Below, one piece after another: positions 25,397 through 36,417 of a DNA stretch of 64,000 bases (positions within the stretch are counted from its first letter, which is position 1; each line of letters starts with the position of its first letter). The DNA lies in assembly GCA_027382625.1 (NCBI GenBank), contig JAJKFJ010021766.1, positions 1 through 64,000 of the forward strand. Direction: 5' to 3'. The notes under the pieces were generated by a model. The model saw only the letters and a program-made list of their open reading frames with translations, had not been told where the DNA came from and ran no database searches. The stretch is from Tetmemena sp. SeJ-2015. Lineage: Eukaryota; Ciliophora; Spirotrichea; Sporadotrichida; Oxytrichidae. The position numbers were made by a program, and so were the translations under genes.

Positions 25397-25823
25397 CTAG
25401 GGAACTTAAAATATTGTCCAGATTATTACAGTAACTCAAATTTAATCATGAAATTTGTTGCATCATAAAATCATAAAGAGATGTAAAAAAAGTAAGTTGC
25501 AAATTATCGATTTACTATAAAAAATAAACTTGATTGATATTTTTATATTATGATTGGTGAGAATTCGTAAAGGGTATCAATAAAACTTATTTTAGAAAAT
25601 AGATAAATCAATTAAATCTAACTTAAATTTAGGCCTTTATGCTTACATAAAGAATAAATCCATTCCCTTTATTTATTGTTTTTTAATCTATAAATACAAA
25701 AGTACTTTCAATGTAGCTTAATTAAAATTAAAGATATAAATGCTCTCCTGAGAAATTAAGTCTTTGTATCCCTCATTATACCTTCGTTAATTAAATTAAC
25801 TCTGCTGAACCTATGCCTTAGAT

Positions 25824-26349
25824 TCAGTTCCTAATTTTATTTTTGAGTTGTGATTTAATCTGGATCTTTAATTATTTATTGAGAGTCATTGCAAGAATTA
25901 ATTTTAGAGTTTTCTTAATGATGAAGAGGAGACAGCTGCTAATCTGCAGAGTATTTGGCTTAAAGATTGAATCCTTGCCTTTAACAAGCGTCTTCAGATG
26001 TTCATAATCTAAACGAAGGTCTCTAAGAAGAGCTTTAACTAGAGAGACGCCTGCTCTATGAATTCTGTTTTGAATTTCTTGTTTAAAAAAACAATTGCTT
26101 TTAGTGTATATCTATTGTTTGTCGGTCTGTGTTTTCATAAGTAGCCTCTGGGATAGATATTTAATAGTTTGCCAGCATAATTGAAGCAGTCACGTTTAAT
26201 TTACTTCTTTTGCTTACGACCTATCTCCTCTCTTAGCTAGTTTGCTTAGCTAACTCAACAATCTATTTTCTCTTTGCTTCTTCTTCAGAGCTGGAACTTC
26301 GACTAGAGATATTTCAAATCAAGAAAAATTAAATACTTATTTCATTCAT
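25824..26349 (-). CDS. Hypothetical charged protein
   Basis: Protein-like frames give SRSSSSEEEAKRKQIVELAK, TASIMLANYQISIPEATYEN and, one frame over, KQEIQNRIHRAGVSLVKALL then LRLDYEHLKTLVKGKDSIFK, ending at a TGA at 25,824. The frame change sits on a T7 run (26,085-26,091); removing one base joins the halves. No family is recognised. The ATG MNEI near 26,349 is a tentative start. Confidence 0.5.
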
Positions 26350-26376
26350 AATATAATAAAAAAATTTTATTTTATT

Positions 26377-27303
26377 TCAATCACTCTTAGTTTGATTCTG
26401 ATATTTGCTTATTTAAGTAGCTGAATACTTAATAAAAATATAAATTATAAAATTCTCCCTAAAAGGTTCTATTGTATTTGGACTTTCTATTTTTCTTTAC
26501 ATTTTTTGAGGATTTGAATGCATTTTTTACAAGTTCAAGGTAAAAATTAATGCTAAGATTAATTTGTGAATTGATTTTGAGGATGGTTGATTGCCCATTG
26601 AATAATAACTCATTTGAGTAGTTTGCTTTATAACCAGATTTTTGATGTAGCTAGATCCTAGTTTTGCATTTGCTTTCTTGAATTATGAATATTGCTACTA
26701 ACGCTTAACGTGGCTATTGTCTTTTTAATTCTAAATAAAGTTGCTATCGTCTTTTTACAAATTAATTCGATTTTGGCTTGAAGATTATCCTAAGCTCAAA
26801 TTAGGCCTTAGGTGAAGTGAATGAAGAGTGGGCAGAGAAATGTGGGAATTCAGTTTGCTTTGAGGTCTATAGAATTCATATTTAAATATAGATATTAATT
26901 GCTTAATATTTTTTTTTATATATTTAACTTATGAATCTGAAGCAAATATACTGCTATTTCTACTGTCTTTAGATACTGCTTCTTATTTTTAAGATCTTTT
27001 GAGAAAGGATTGAAACTACTTGGTTGGAATATTCTAGGATTAATTTTGACTGATCTATTTGCTAGGTGAGAATGACTGGTTTCTCTGATTTAAAATTAAA
27101 TGCTATTCTTCTTATTTTATGAATGATTTGTAGAAGGATAGCCACATATTCCTTTAATTTAAATATATAATATAAGAATGCACAATATATCCTAGATGCT
27201 GTCTATTATAAGGGGAGAAAATATTTATGGGAGAGTAAATATCATCCTGACTATTTTTTAATATGAGTTTGTCCTCATTTTTCAGTCTACTCCGCAATTA
27301 CAT
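26377..27303 (-). CDS. Hypothetical Asn/Gln/Lys/Ser-rich protein
   Basis: One continuous frame of about 308 codons, with TAA/TAG as Gln, runs from the ATG at 27,303 (MQLRSRLKNEDKLILKNSQD) to a TGA at 26,377. It includes SPSKQISQNQSQNIPTKQFQ, LPTLHSLHLRPNLSLGQSSS and FKKANAKLGSSYIKNLVIKQ. It needs no intron. No domain is recognised. The stop lies just upstream of the next gene on the same strand. Confidence 0.55.
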
Positions 27304-27711
27304 TTTATTATGTACAAGTAGAGTAAATTATTTCAATTCTTAATCTAAATCAAATATCTTTATAGCATGCAATAGATTAATTTAAAGAAATGAGAAAGCG
27401 AGATTACTAAATTTTAGATCATTTCTGAAATTCTATTGAGTCTAAATATAGTGACCTCAGAATTAAAAATAACTAAAATGCCACTTTTTTAAGAGTGGAG
27501 ACTTGAAGGTTGATTTAGGGGTTCAAATTTTTGAAAATGATAATAGAAAATTTTTTTGTAATGTCTCACATTGACTCTTCAATCACTAGGGACATATGAG
27601 CCTATGTCTTTATTTTAAATACCATTTTTAAAGAGGTTTAATATTTAAATTCTATGTTGATGATATTAGATTTATTAATAAATGATGCCCAAAAATTAGG
27701 CTCTAAATTCA

Positions 27712-29744
27712 ATGCAGAAGCAAGGACAAGCTAGCATTTCAAGCTCAGACAGCAACCAAAACTCAGACTAAGAGGAAGAGAAATCAAATTATAGCTCCTC
27801 CACCAAGAGTAAAAGACAAAACTGGATCGATTAAATCAAGAGTGAAAAACCTATCAGTCCTTTAAATAGAGAGATGTTAATGCATATCTTTATTCATTTT
27901 ATACTTTCTCTTCAAATTCGAGTTTCAAAGGCAAAGAGAAAAGAAGAGAGAGCAAGTTAGACAAACTCATCAGAAACCAAGATTCTGACTCATCCAATAA
28001 TTCAGACTACGAAAGAACTTCCAATAAATCTAGTAACTCAATTTCATCGTAAAGAAGCTTGAAAAATTAAGCTGACTAGTTGACCAATAGAAGAGTGAGC
28101 AATATTGCGTTCAATCCGGAAACAAATAAAGTTCAATTTTTACCCTCTACGTATTAGATTAGCATTGTAAATTCTTAATTGTACTAGCAAGAGAATCCGC
28201 TTTTATCATCTGGAGTGCCTTCGACAGATTTGAGTGAACTTAATGAAACTCATCTTATTTTTTCCATCTAAGAAACAGCAGTAAAAAGAAGATAGTCTCC
28301 TCATCTTTTTCCTATCGCACTTCTAGTAACTCTGCCCAATAATTCCAATAGGCTAATAAAGGCGATGATAACTAGTTTTGGAATGAAGGTGCTCAATATC
28401 TGATAGATCCAAGTGAAGAATAAGATTTTAAAACTGCGTAATCCTAAGAATGAGGATTCAAATAGAAAGGGTTGTAAATAATCTTTCATAATTTTAGACT
28501 TCTACTTTGATTAAATTTATGAAAGAGTAGCTTTCCTAATAAGATCCGAATGAAACTGAGGATTATGAAAACCTCAAAGATGATATTGAAAGGATGTACA
28601 TTTCAGCTTAGAAATTATCACCAGGTAAATATAAGCTAGATCAAGTTAAACTCCAAAAGAAAGGAAAGAGCCCTTATGATACACTAACATCCGATTTATT
28701 TCACAATATATGGAAAAAGAAGCCAACCAACACGTAATGAAATGAAGATAATCAATATTCTAAGATTAAGGCCAAAACTGCCCAACAAGTAGAAGAGGAG
28801 AGGCTAGATCGTGAATATGAGGAAGAAGAGGACTCGAATTTTTAATTTCATGAATAATCTCCATCTAAGAAAAAATCTAACAGTCAAGGGTCTGATGAGG
28901 GAACAGAGGCTAATTAAATTGAACAGGATATCTACTTTTAAAATGAGGAAAAGGTAGTTAAGAATCATTTAAAGCTTAACATTGGATTCTAAGTCGTTCA
29001 AGTAATCATATTCATAATTGCGATTCTAATATTCGATTGGACCCATCTTTCAGTCTAAATATAGTAAGGAGATACTACGATTACTAAGAACTATCATGTT
29101 ACATTAATGCTATTACAACCTTACTCTGAATATTTAAACTATTTTTTCAGTGTAAATGTTTCATTTGAATATAAAGAAACAAATGAATGGCTGTATACAG
29201 TTACTGAAAACTGTATTTCTCAGCAAGATTCTTCAGATGACTAAAAAACGGAACCAGTCTAAATATGTGACAGGGCAGGATCTTTATTTTTGGCTGGTCT
29301 TTGCGTAAGAACATTGAAATTTAAAATTTTTATAGACTTCACTTGGATTAACAGCTGGAATAATCATTAACATTTACATGATACTTATACTGGCTGTGTA
29401 TATCAAGAAATTTTCTTAATAAATATCACTTGTTATATTTTTTAAAGAAGTTTAAGCTAACCACAATTTAATAGGTAAATTATATTATTCTAAATATTTT
29501 TTTCTTCAGATTTATGTGAAGTACCTTGGTCTACTTTTATCTGTTCTTTGTGCTTTTATACATCCTCGTGAGTATGAGCTTCATTTATATCACAGATATT
29601 GGAGTGGGGCAATATTTGTCTCTAGGAGGAGTTATAATTTCAATGCTTACCAGATAGCACTTCTTAAAACTCTATCGAAAGATAAGCCATCTGCAACTAG
29701 TGAAAAATCTAGTCGTGGAAAATGATGAGGACAATCAATTGTGA
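27712..29744 (+). CDS. Hypothetical multi-pass membrane protein with a disordered N-terminal region
   Basis: The ATG at 27,712 begins MQKQGQASISSSDSNQNSDQ. About 400 Ser/Lys/Glu-rich residues follow (NQDSDSSNNSDYERTSNKSS, DREYEEEEDSNFQFHEQ). A hydrophobic helix (FQVVQVIIFIIAILIFDW) comes next, then a loop with Cys residues, a second helix (LTAGIIINIYMILILAVYI) after an intron that starts gtaagaacattg, and a third hydrophobic pair (LVYFYLFFVLLYILVSMSF, LGGVIISMLTR) ending in a TGA at 29,742. Frames shift around 28,250, 28,490 and 29,500. One in-frame TGA is present at 28,738. The arrangement suggests a channel or receptor-like protein, but I recognise no family. Confidence 0.5.
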
Positions 29745-29803
29745 AAAATTCTCCTCCATCATTTCATCGTTTAATCTTAAAGGCTAATTTAACGCAATTA
29801 GTA

Positions 29804-32039
29804 TCAATCATTATTTGTGAATTCAAATATTTTGTCAAAGTTGATCTTGAAATAAGCCATTTAATTTCTCTCAAAATTCTTTTGAGCGTCAGGGCTTCTG
29901 CTTCCATTAGCTGATATATTAGTATTGTCTCTCTTTGTCCCTCTTTTGTTCGATTTTTTACCTGTACTGCTACTAACATTGACAGAGCGGACTTAATCAT
30001 CGCTTACTTGTTGGCTGTTAGACTTACCTTTAAAATGAGCCAAAGAGGGAGTTTTCTTTTTGCCGAAAGCAGGAGTTTCGATTCCACCAGTCTGAGAGCC
30101 TCCATTTATAGTGCTTAAATATTTAAAGTAAAAGCTGATTGATTGATCATTGATATCATCGTCAATCCCTATCTCTCATTTATTACTTGAGTTGGACTGC
30201 TTGATATTGGTCTGTATTTCATCAGAATCACTAAACTGCCCATCCAAGAAATTAATATTCTAACTGCTGGGATCTTCTAAAATATCTTTAGAATCATGAA
30301 GCATCCTCACTAAATCCTCAGGCATGTCAATAGAGAGCTCTTTCAATCCTTTCGACTTCTTTGTCTATCCACTAGTTTGGTTTTTCTGTTAAATACCGCT
30401 TTGCCCTGGTCTAATAGGAGCCCTCTCTGAATAATCTGTGATTAGTAAATTACTGGGCAACTTTTACTTTTCAGCTTAGATGTTCTTGATAACCAATGTT
30501 TCATCTGATTGTCGCTGCTCTAAATTTGATTCCGACTGTACTATGGTATCTTCATCAGATTCGCCTTCAACTGGGAAAGTCTTCTTTAGCATGTTCATAA
30601 ATTGGCTTTCCATTCTATCTTAGTACTCTTTTTTATCAAACTTATCATCAGAATGCATACGCTTCTTTTGATTTGTTATAGTCTAATTGTCTCTTCTAGA
30701 TTATTTTAACAAGAAATTATAATATATGATACAGATTAGTTTTGAGAAGCTTATGATACAGTAGGCTTTTTAATAGAAGGTTAACTCAGTTACTCGTTAT
30801 TGATTATAGAAAGTTTATCTTTCGATTGCCTCAGAGTATTAATATCCTACTTTAAGAACTAGCTTTTCTCCTCTTCTTCGTTGCTTAGATTTAGTTCAAA
30901 CTACTGAAGGTACTTTTCTTCGATCATTTTGAGATATTCTTCATTATCATATTAAGGATCACTTCCCTTTCTTTTAAACAAATAAAATCACTCATATTAT
31001 TCCAATACAATTGCATTTTAAGTTACACTTAGTGAGAATTTCTTTGCTACTAATTTGCTTGGATTAAACTTTGATTTTAAATCTGTGAGGTGGAAGTCTT
31101 AGATTTAGTAACTACCTTTATGTAATTCAAAAGTTTCATATAATCGGTTTTCAGAGCATCTAAGAACTTTTAACTGCTTCCAAATGACAAAATAACTTCT
31201 TGCTCATAATTTTAATAAAAAATTCTTGCTTAAGTTAAGGATCAGCTTCGATTTCACTCTTTACTCTGAGTCTCTGAAATGTCATTTCATTTTCTTACTT
31301 TAAAAATGACTCGTTTTCGGAAAGTAGAAGTGCGTAATTTTTCTCTAAATTCAGCAAACTCTCTTACTACTGTGAAATCAATTTCTAAAGTTAATCCAGT
31401 TTGTCTTGATTTGAATTTTGAGTATCCTTTAAAATTGACATTTGCTGGCTATTATTGCTGATCAAACTCTAGATAAGTATTTCCTTCTCTACCTTATCGG
31501 GTCTAATTAAAGATACTCTTTAATTTGTAGAGGAAGGAGAAGCCTATCTTTTATCAGGATTATCAAACCTATTGGAGATTTCATCGGATAGTTTAAATTG
31601 CCTACTCTCTTGGATATCGTTTAATGATTATTTGTTTTTAAACTATAAGCTGTTTCTCTCTAGTTTATTAATATTTGACATCATTTTTTCGTTAGGACTC
31701 TCTAAGTTGATCGTTTCTACATTTTATAATCCGATTGACAAGCTTTGGGAAATCTTTGGCTAAGAATTTTTTGATTTATTAGAGTCTTAGTTAAAATAAA
31801 TATAGCACTTAAAATAGTCTTACTTCATCATTGTGTTCATAGGGCCTAAAATCTTTTTTAAAGAAGCTGCATAATCGTTTTAAGTTAGCATATCGTCTTA
31901 AAATAAAAGAGAAAATATAGGGAGATTGGTCTTAAGAGAGGCCTTTCAACAAATCTTGAAAGTCAGCATCTCCAAACTCATCTCCTAAATCACCTCCGAG
32001 AGCTTTACCTAAGCCAATTTTGCTTTCTTCTTAACTCAT
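29804..32039 (-). CDS. Hypothetical acidic coiled-coil protein
   Basis: Starts MSQEESKIGLGKALGGDLGD. After an intron (starting gtaagactatt, about 39 nt) comes a long helical region (QMSILKDTQNSNQDKLDQLQ, EKNYALLLSENESFLKQENE), then RRMHSDDKFDKKEY-type acidic segments (VEGESDEDTIVQSESNLEQR, KKSKGLKELSIDMPEDLVRM) and a C-terminal FERNQMAYFKINFDKIFEF before a TGA at 29,804. A frameshift at an A6 run (31,217-31,222) and introns near 30,990 and 30,720 account for the frame changes. An in-frame TGA at 30,176 could fall inside a very short intron. No domain is recognised. Confidence 0.6.
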
Positions 32040-32450
32040 TTATTATATGAGAAATTATAAGTGTAAATAGTCATATCAGCAAACTATTAGAGAAGCTGGA
32101 GTGTGGAAGATTGGCCTGTTTAGTCTGCCTTTGCTTCATTCTTGACAGAGCTTTTCTTTTGCGACACAAATGAGGTGGAATTTGGACTTCTCTACCCTTG
32201 GCTATTATTCGTTATTTGCTATGATGTTTGAGCTTTCTGCTAATTGTGAACTCCTTCAGGGGCATTCAAGTTTTTATGATTTCGCTTGTCTAAAAGAAAT
32301 GTTATATCGATTTTGCTTAATAATACCCTCCATTTAGTCACACTCTATAATAGTTTATTTTTAATTTCTAACTTACTCTTAATCAAATATAGAGAAAAAG
32401 AAAGCTAAGATGCGATACAGGTTTTATCAGGAGATAGTATAATTAAGCTC
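32036..32450 (-). CDS. Hypothetical short reading frame between the tRNA and the coiled-coil gene
   Basis: A TGA-free frame reads SVTKWRVLLSKIDITFLLDK then EGVHNQQKAQTSQQITNNSQ and SFVSQKKSSVKNEAKADQTG, stopping at a TGA that overlaps the start codon of the next gene (ATGA). No ATG was found at its beginning. It is probably the 5' exon of the coiled-coil gene, with the joining intron not resolved, rather than an independent gene. Confidence 0.35.
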
Positions 32451-32482
32451 TAATTCAAAATTTCAAAAATAAAAGATTGATC

Positions 32483-32486
32483 AAAA
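32483..32486 (-). terminator. RNA polymerase III terminator of the tRNA
   Basis: A run of four T on the transcribed strand begins 4 nt past the tRNA 3' end, the usual Pol III stop signal. Confidence 0.6.
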
Positions 32487-32490
32487 GTGA

Positions 32491-32563
32491 GGGCCGAGCC
32501 GGGATTTGAACCCGGGACCTCTCGCACCCAAAGCGAGAATCATAGCCACTAGACCACACGGCC
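32491..32563 (-). tRNA. tRNA-Pro (anticodon UGG)
   Basis: A 73-nt cloverleaf on the minus strand. The acceptor stem pairs 6 of 7 positions. The anticodon stem CTCGC/GCGAG encloses the loop TTTGGGT, giving anticodon TGG, which reads CCA proline codons. The T arm CCGGG-TTCAAAT-CCCGG is perfect. The internal promoter boxes are intact: box A TGGTCTAGTGG and box B GGTTCAAATCC. There is no intron. Confidence 0.93.
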
Positions 32564-33033
32564 GGGTCGAAGGTCTACCCTCTGACTCGGTACTTATCCT
32601 GCCTTAAGATCCATCCTAGACTTAGATTAGCATTCAGCAATAGAAAATACAGTTTCAAGCCAGAGGATTCAAGATTAAAGGATCTAAATAGAATTCAAAT
32701 GTTTTGGAGATTTGTACATAGAATCAGAAGTATTCTGCTTTAGATTCTTCAGAAAAATAGAGGTTGCTATAAGAATAAGTTATTAAGAAGCGACTCAGAA
32801 TAAAGAATGCAAGCTTAAGGAAAATTAGGTAGATTTATACTCAAATGTTTTTGCTTTCATCTATTTTCATCCAACTCGTTTAAAGTATCAGGATTATATC
32901 ATAAGAAAAGTTTTATAAGTTACTCTTTTCAATCAATTCCTTATATTTTTCTATCATTCTAAAAATTGCATCCCTCAAAACGAAAGGGATAATATGAGAA
33001 ATAATTTAAATGCCTATATAATTAAGCAAAATA

Positions 33034-36000
33034 ATGCAATTTAGTAGAGGAGAGACTAGCAATTCTTCAGGCGAGACAAACTCCCACCATTCTCACAATT
33101 TGGATGATGAGTTACCTAATCAGCTTCACAATCATTCAGCATATTAAGGCCTGAACCCTTCTCTTACAACTTCACGAGGAGGCTTCATGATTCAAATACT
33201 GGATAAACGCAGCAGATCTGAGACTCCTGATAAAATGTCCGCAACTTAAGTTTTGTTGAGGGCGCACAAAAAGTTGCAAGCACAGGCTGAGAAGAGAAAG
33301 TAATCTCCACAGAAAATCATGGAAAAGCACAACTAAAGACAAGTAAGTAAAGATAGACCATACATACTGTGGAATAATACTCAATTATTTCTGTTTAAAG
33401 AAAGACTCACTTACTTAATAATTTGAATTAGAAAAAAGCGGAGGAGTTAAGACTTCAGATAGAACAATCTAAAAAGAATTGGTATGAGAAGATTAGAGTG
33501 CGATAGTAAATTGCTAAGAAAAAATGGGAAGAGCTCCTGGCTGAACGAAAAGCCAAATTGCAAGATAAGCTGGAATAAGCAGAGGAGAGGAGAGAGACTG
33601 ACATGTAAAACTTTGTCAACAAAGTAAAGCAGGAAATACAGAAAATTGATGAAACTAACTTCATTCAAAAAATGGCCATGAACAACATGAAGTTAGATCT
33701 TAACATGAAAATGAATGATACATAAGAGCGCAGAAACTAGATAATGGAAGAATATATTAAGAAGAAGTAAGTAGAGAGAGCTTAAAGAGAAGAAGCTGCA
33801 GAGTCTCGCAGACAGGAATTGCAAAAATCAACTGAAAACAAATTTCTGACGAATCAGCAAAAGAGAGAACAGGCGGATCAGAGAAGGACCAAAATGATTG
33901 AAGAAAGAAGAAAACTTGCGCAAGATAATGAAAGGAGGACACTAGTTTTACAAAGGAAAAACGACCTTGGTGAGAAGATCAGTGATGTAATGAGCTTTGT
34001 TAATAATAGTGAGTTTATTTGGGAGTTTTTGGGAAATGAAAGGGATTGGTAAGAACTCGGAGCTTTCGAGGGAAATGATGGGGACGATTCAATTCTGTTT
34101 GAATTGATGTAGAAAGATCAAATTGAAATTGAAAAACTGAAATTAAAAAGAGATGCTGATCTTTTGAACCAAATTATAATTGAAGAAGAAGATGGAAGGA
34201 TATTTTCTGACAAATCCTAAATATACAAACTTCGAAATAAAATGAGGGAACGTTTTGAATATATGAATAACCATTCGCCTGACGAAAGTGAAGAAGACGA
34301 AAAAAATCCTGATTAAGTTCTAACTCCATAAAGATTGAGGCGTCTTTAAGATCATTCACCTGACCTAAAGACTACAGATGAGGAGTCAAAATCACTGAAG
34401 GAAATGCTGATTATTTGTCTGATGGAAGTGATAAAGACTCAATCCCAGAGGAAAATAATAATCATAATTCTAAGTCGTAAGACCGTAAAAGACTTTAAAA
34501 TTTTAAGAGAGAGGATTAATTTACTGATGAGGCTCAAAATTACATGCTTTACTCTTAGAGACTTCAAATGTCTATCAAATAATCCTATAACTCTAATAAT
34601 TTTTTATTCTATGAAGAGAAACGTTCTTAAGAAGAATCTTTCTGAAGATTTAACATGGGCAGACTTTTTAAAGAATGAAAACTACTCGCAGCACTAATGT
34701 TCTGGCTTAAACTCCTTCAAAATCACTTAAACTAGAAGTCTAAAGTCAACTCCCGAGAAAAAGCATGAGAGAACAAGCGACGTGGATGAAAAATCTTCAC
34801 TTGATATTGAAGAAAATGAGAAGGAAATGATCGCAGAAATTCAAGTTTAGAATATCAAGTATCAAAATAAAAAAGGCAAGAACAAAGGCTGGAAAGGCGG
34901 CTCATTTGAAAATCAATTCAGGGGAATAAAATACTTCAAGTAGCAGTAGTATCTCAGAAAAATCACGTTTGACGTCAGTTGTATACCCTAGCAAGAATAA
35001 GAAGACTCCCAAAAATTAGATAGACACTAAAATCAATTAACCACTTTAGAGTGATCCTAAGCATTTGATGAACAACAAAAAGCTCAATAGCAGCTAAGGC
35101 TCGACTCAATCTTTGAATTTGCATCCCCAGCAATCAGAAACTCCTCTCTCTTCATTTAAGAAAATTATCTTCTCACAAGACATTGATTCGGCTAGGAAAA
35201 GGCAAGGAAGACTTCACTCCTCCTCTTTGTAGGAGTCATCATCTACAAATGGAGGCCTGAATCAAGGGTCTAATTTAAATCAAAATTAGTCGTCTCTCAT
35301 AGACGACAATGCAGCTTCTTAATAGATAGACAAAATTATTGAAACAAATATATCTTCGCATACTGGAGCCATATAACTTAATTAAAATTAACTATTTAAA
35401 CTAAAGATTTAGCACTCTTCTCATTTATGTTTAAGATTTTAGCCTAGATGAATTAGCTCATTCAAAACGCAAAACCTGCTTTTGCAGCTACAAAACATCT
35501 ACCCAAAAAGCTGACAGCAAACGCTATAAAAATGCTATTTCCCATTCGATAGTAAGTTATCTTAGTCAAAAGGCCTGGAAAAGAGGGATAGTTTGGAAAA
35601 TTCAAGATAAACTTGAAAATTGAAGATCTCAGTTTAGTAAAACTTCCTGCATAAGCCCTAATGAATCAGCCATAGCTTCAGGCAACCAAAATGATTCAGT
35701 TGATGAAAAATTACAAAGCCAAAGATCTCTTAACACTTCACTTTTAAATTAGGCTGAGAAATCTATTTCAGAGAGTGACAAAAAAGATACACCGACTCTT
35801 AAAAAGAGTAATCAAAATACTCCTCAGAAGGATAGAAGAAAAAGTTTGGACACTTCTAAAGAGGTTAATAATTCAACTTCAGTACCAAGTTTTTAGTGCT
35901 AAACTTAGTCAGAAACTCAAATTGGAACTCCAAATCAATCAAGGCTTCTTTAGATATAACAAAAGTTTTGGGAAAAGCATCTTTAAACCTAAATTAGCCA

Positions 36001-36211
36001 AAATCCATCAATAGAGGAATCTACAAGCTCTTTGCTGAAGAAGTAAGTTGCGGTTAATCAATCTGTTACTTCACAAACATCTTAAGAAGTTTCATAAAAT
36101 ACACCCAAAAAAGAGAGAAAAAGTGTTTTTATCGCTAAAGTAAACAGTTCAGAAATAGATATATTTGCAGAATAGAATAATAAAGGAATATTTAAATTAT
36201 AGGTAAAATGA
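33034..36211 (+). CDS. Large coiled-coil and Ser/Gln-rich protein, function unknown
   Basis: Begins MQFSRGETSNSSGETNSHHS. After an intron starting at 33,341 it enters about 220 residues of continuous charged coiled coil (KAEELRLQIEQSKKNWYEKI, EEYIKKKQVERAQREEAAES, QADQRRTKMIEERRKLAQDN), of the kind found in cytoskeletal or basal-body proteins. Acidic linkers follow (EEDGRIFSDKSQIYKLRNKM), then long Ser/Thr/Gln-rich segments (SVDEKLQSQRSLNTSLLNQA, TPTLKKSNQNTPQKDRRKSL) and a TGA at 36,209. Two frame changes fall on short homopolymers, A4 at 34,388 and T3 at 34,639; each is repaired by one base. Size is roughly 1,000 aa. No enzyme motif is seen. Confidence 0.65.
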
Positions 36212-36417
36212 AGGCAAGTAATTAAAATTTATAAAATTGTAATTGATTTCAGAGTCATGCTTGCTCTTGAATAGTTCAGATCTCTGATGATTAATCGTCG
36301 TTCATTTTAGTTAAAAAAATTTGAAATTGTTTAAATTCTAAAACATTCAAACTAACAAATCGAAATTTACCAAAATATTTCTAAGGTGGAAAAGTTTTTT
36401 TCAAATTAATTGACAAT

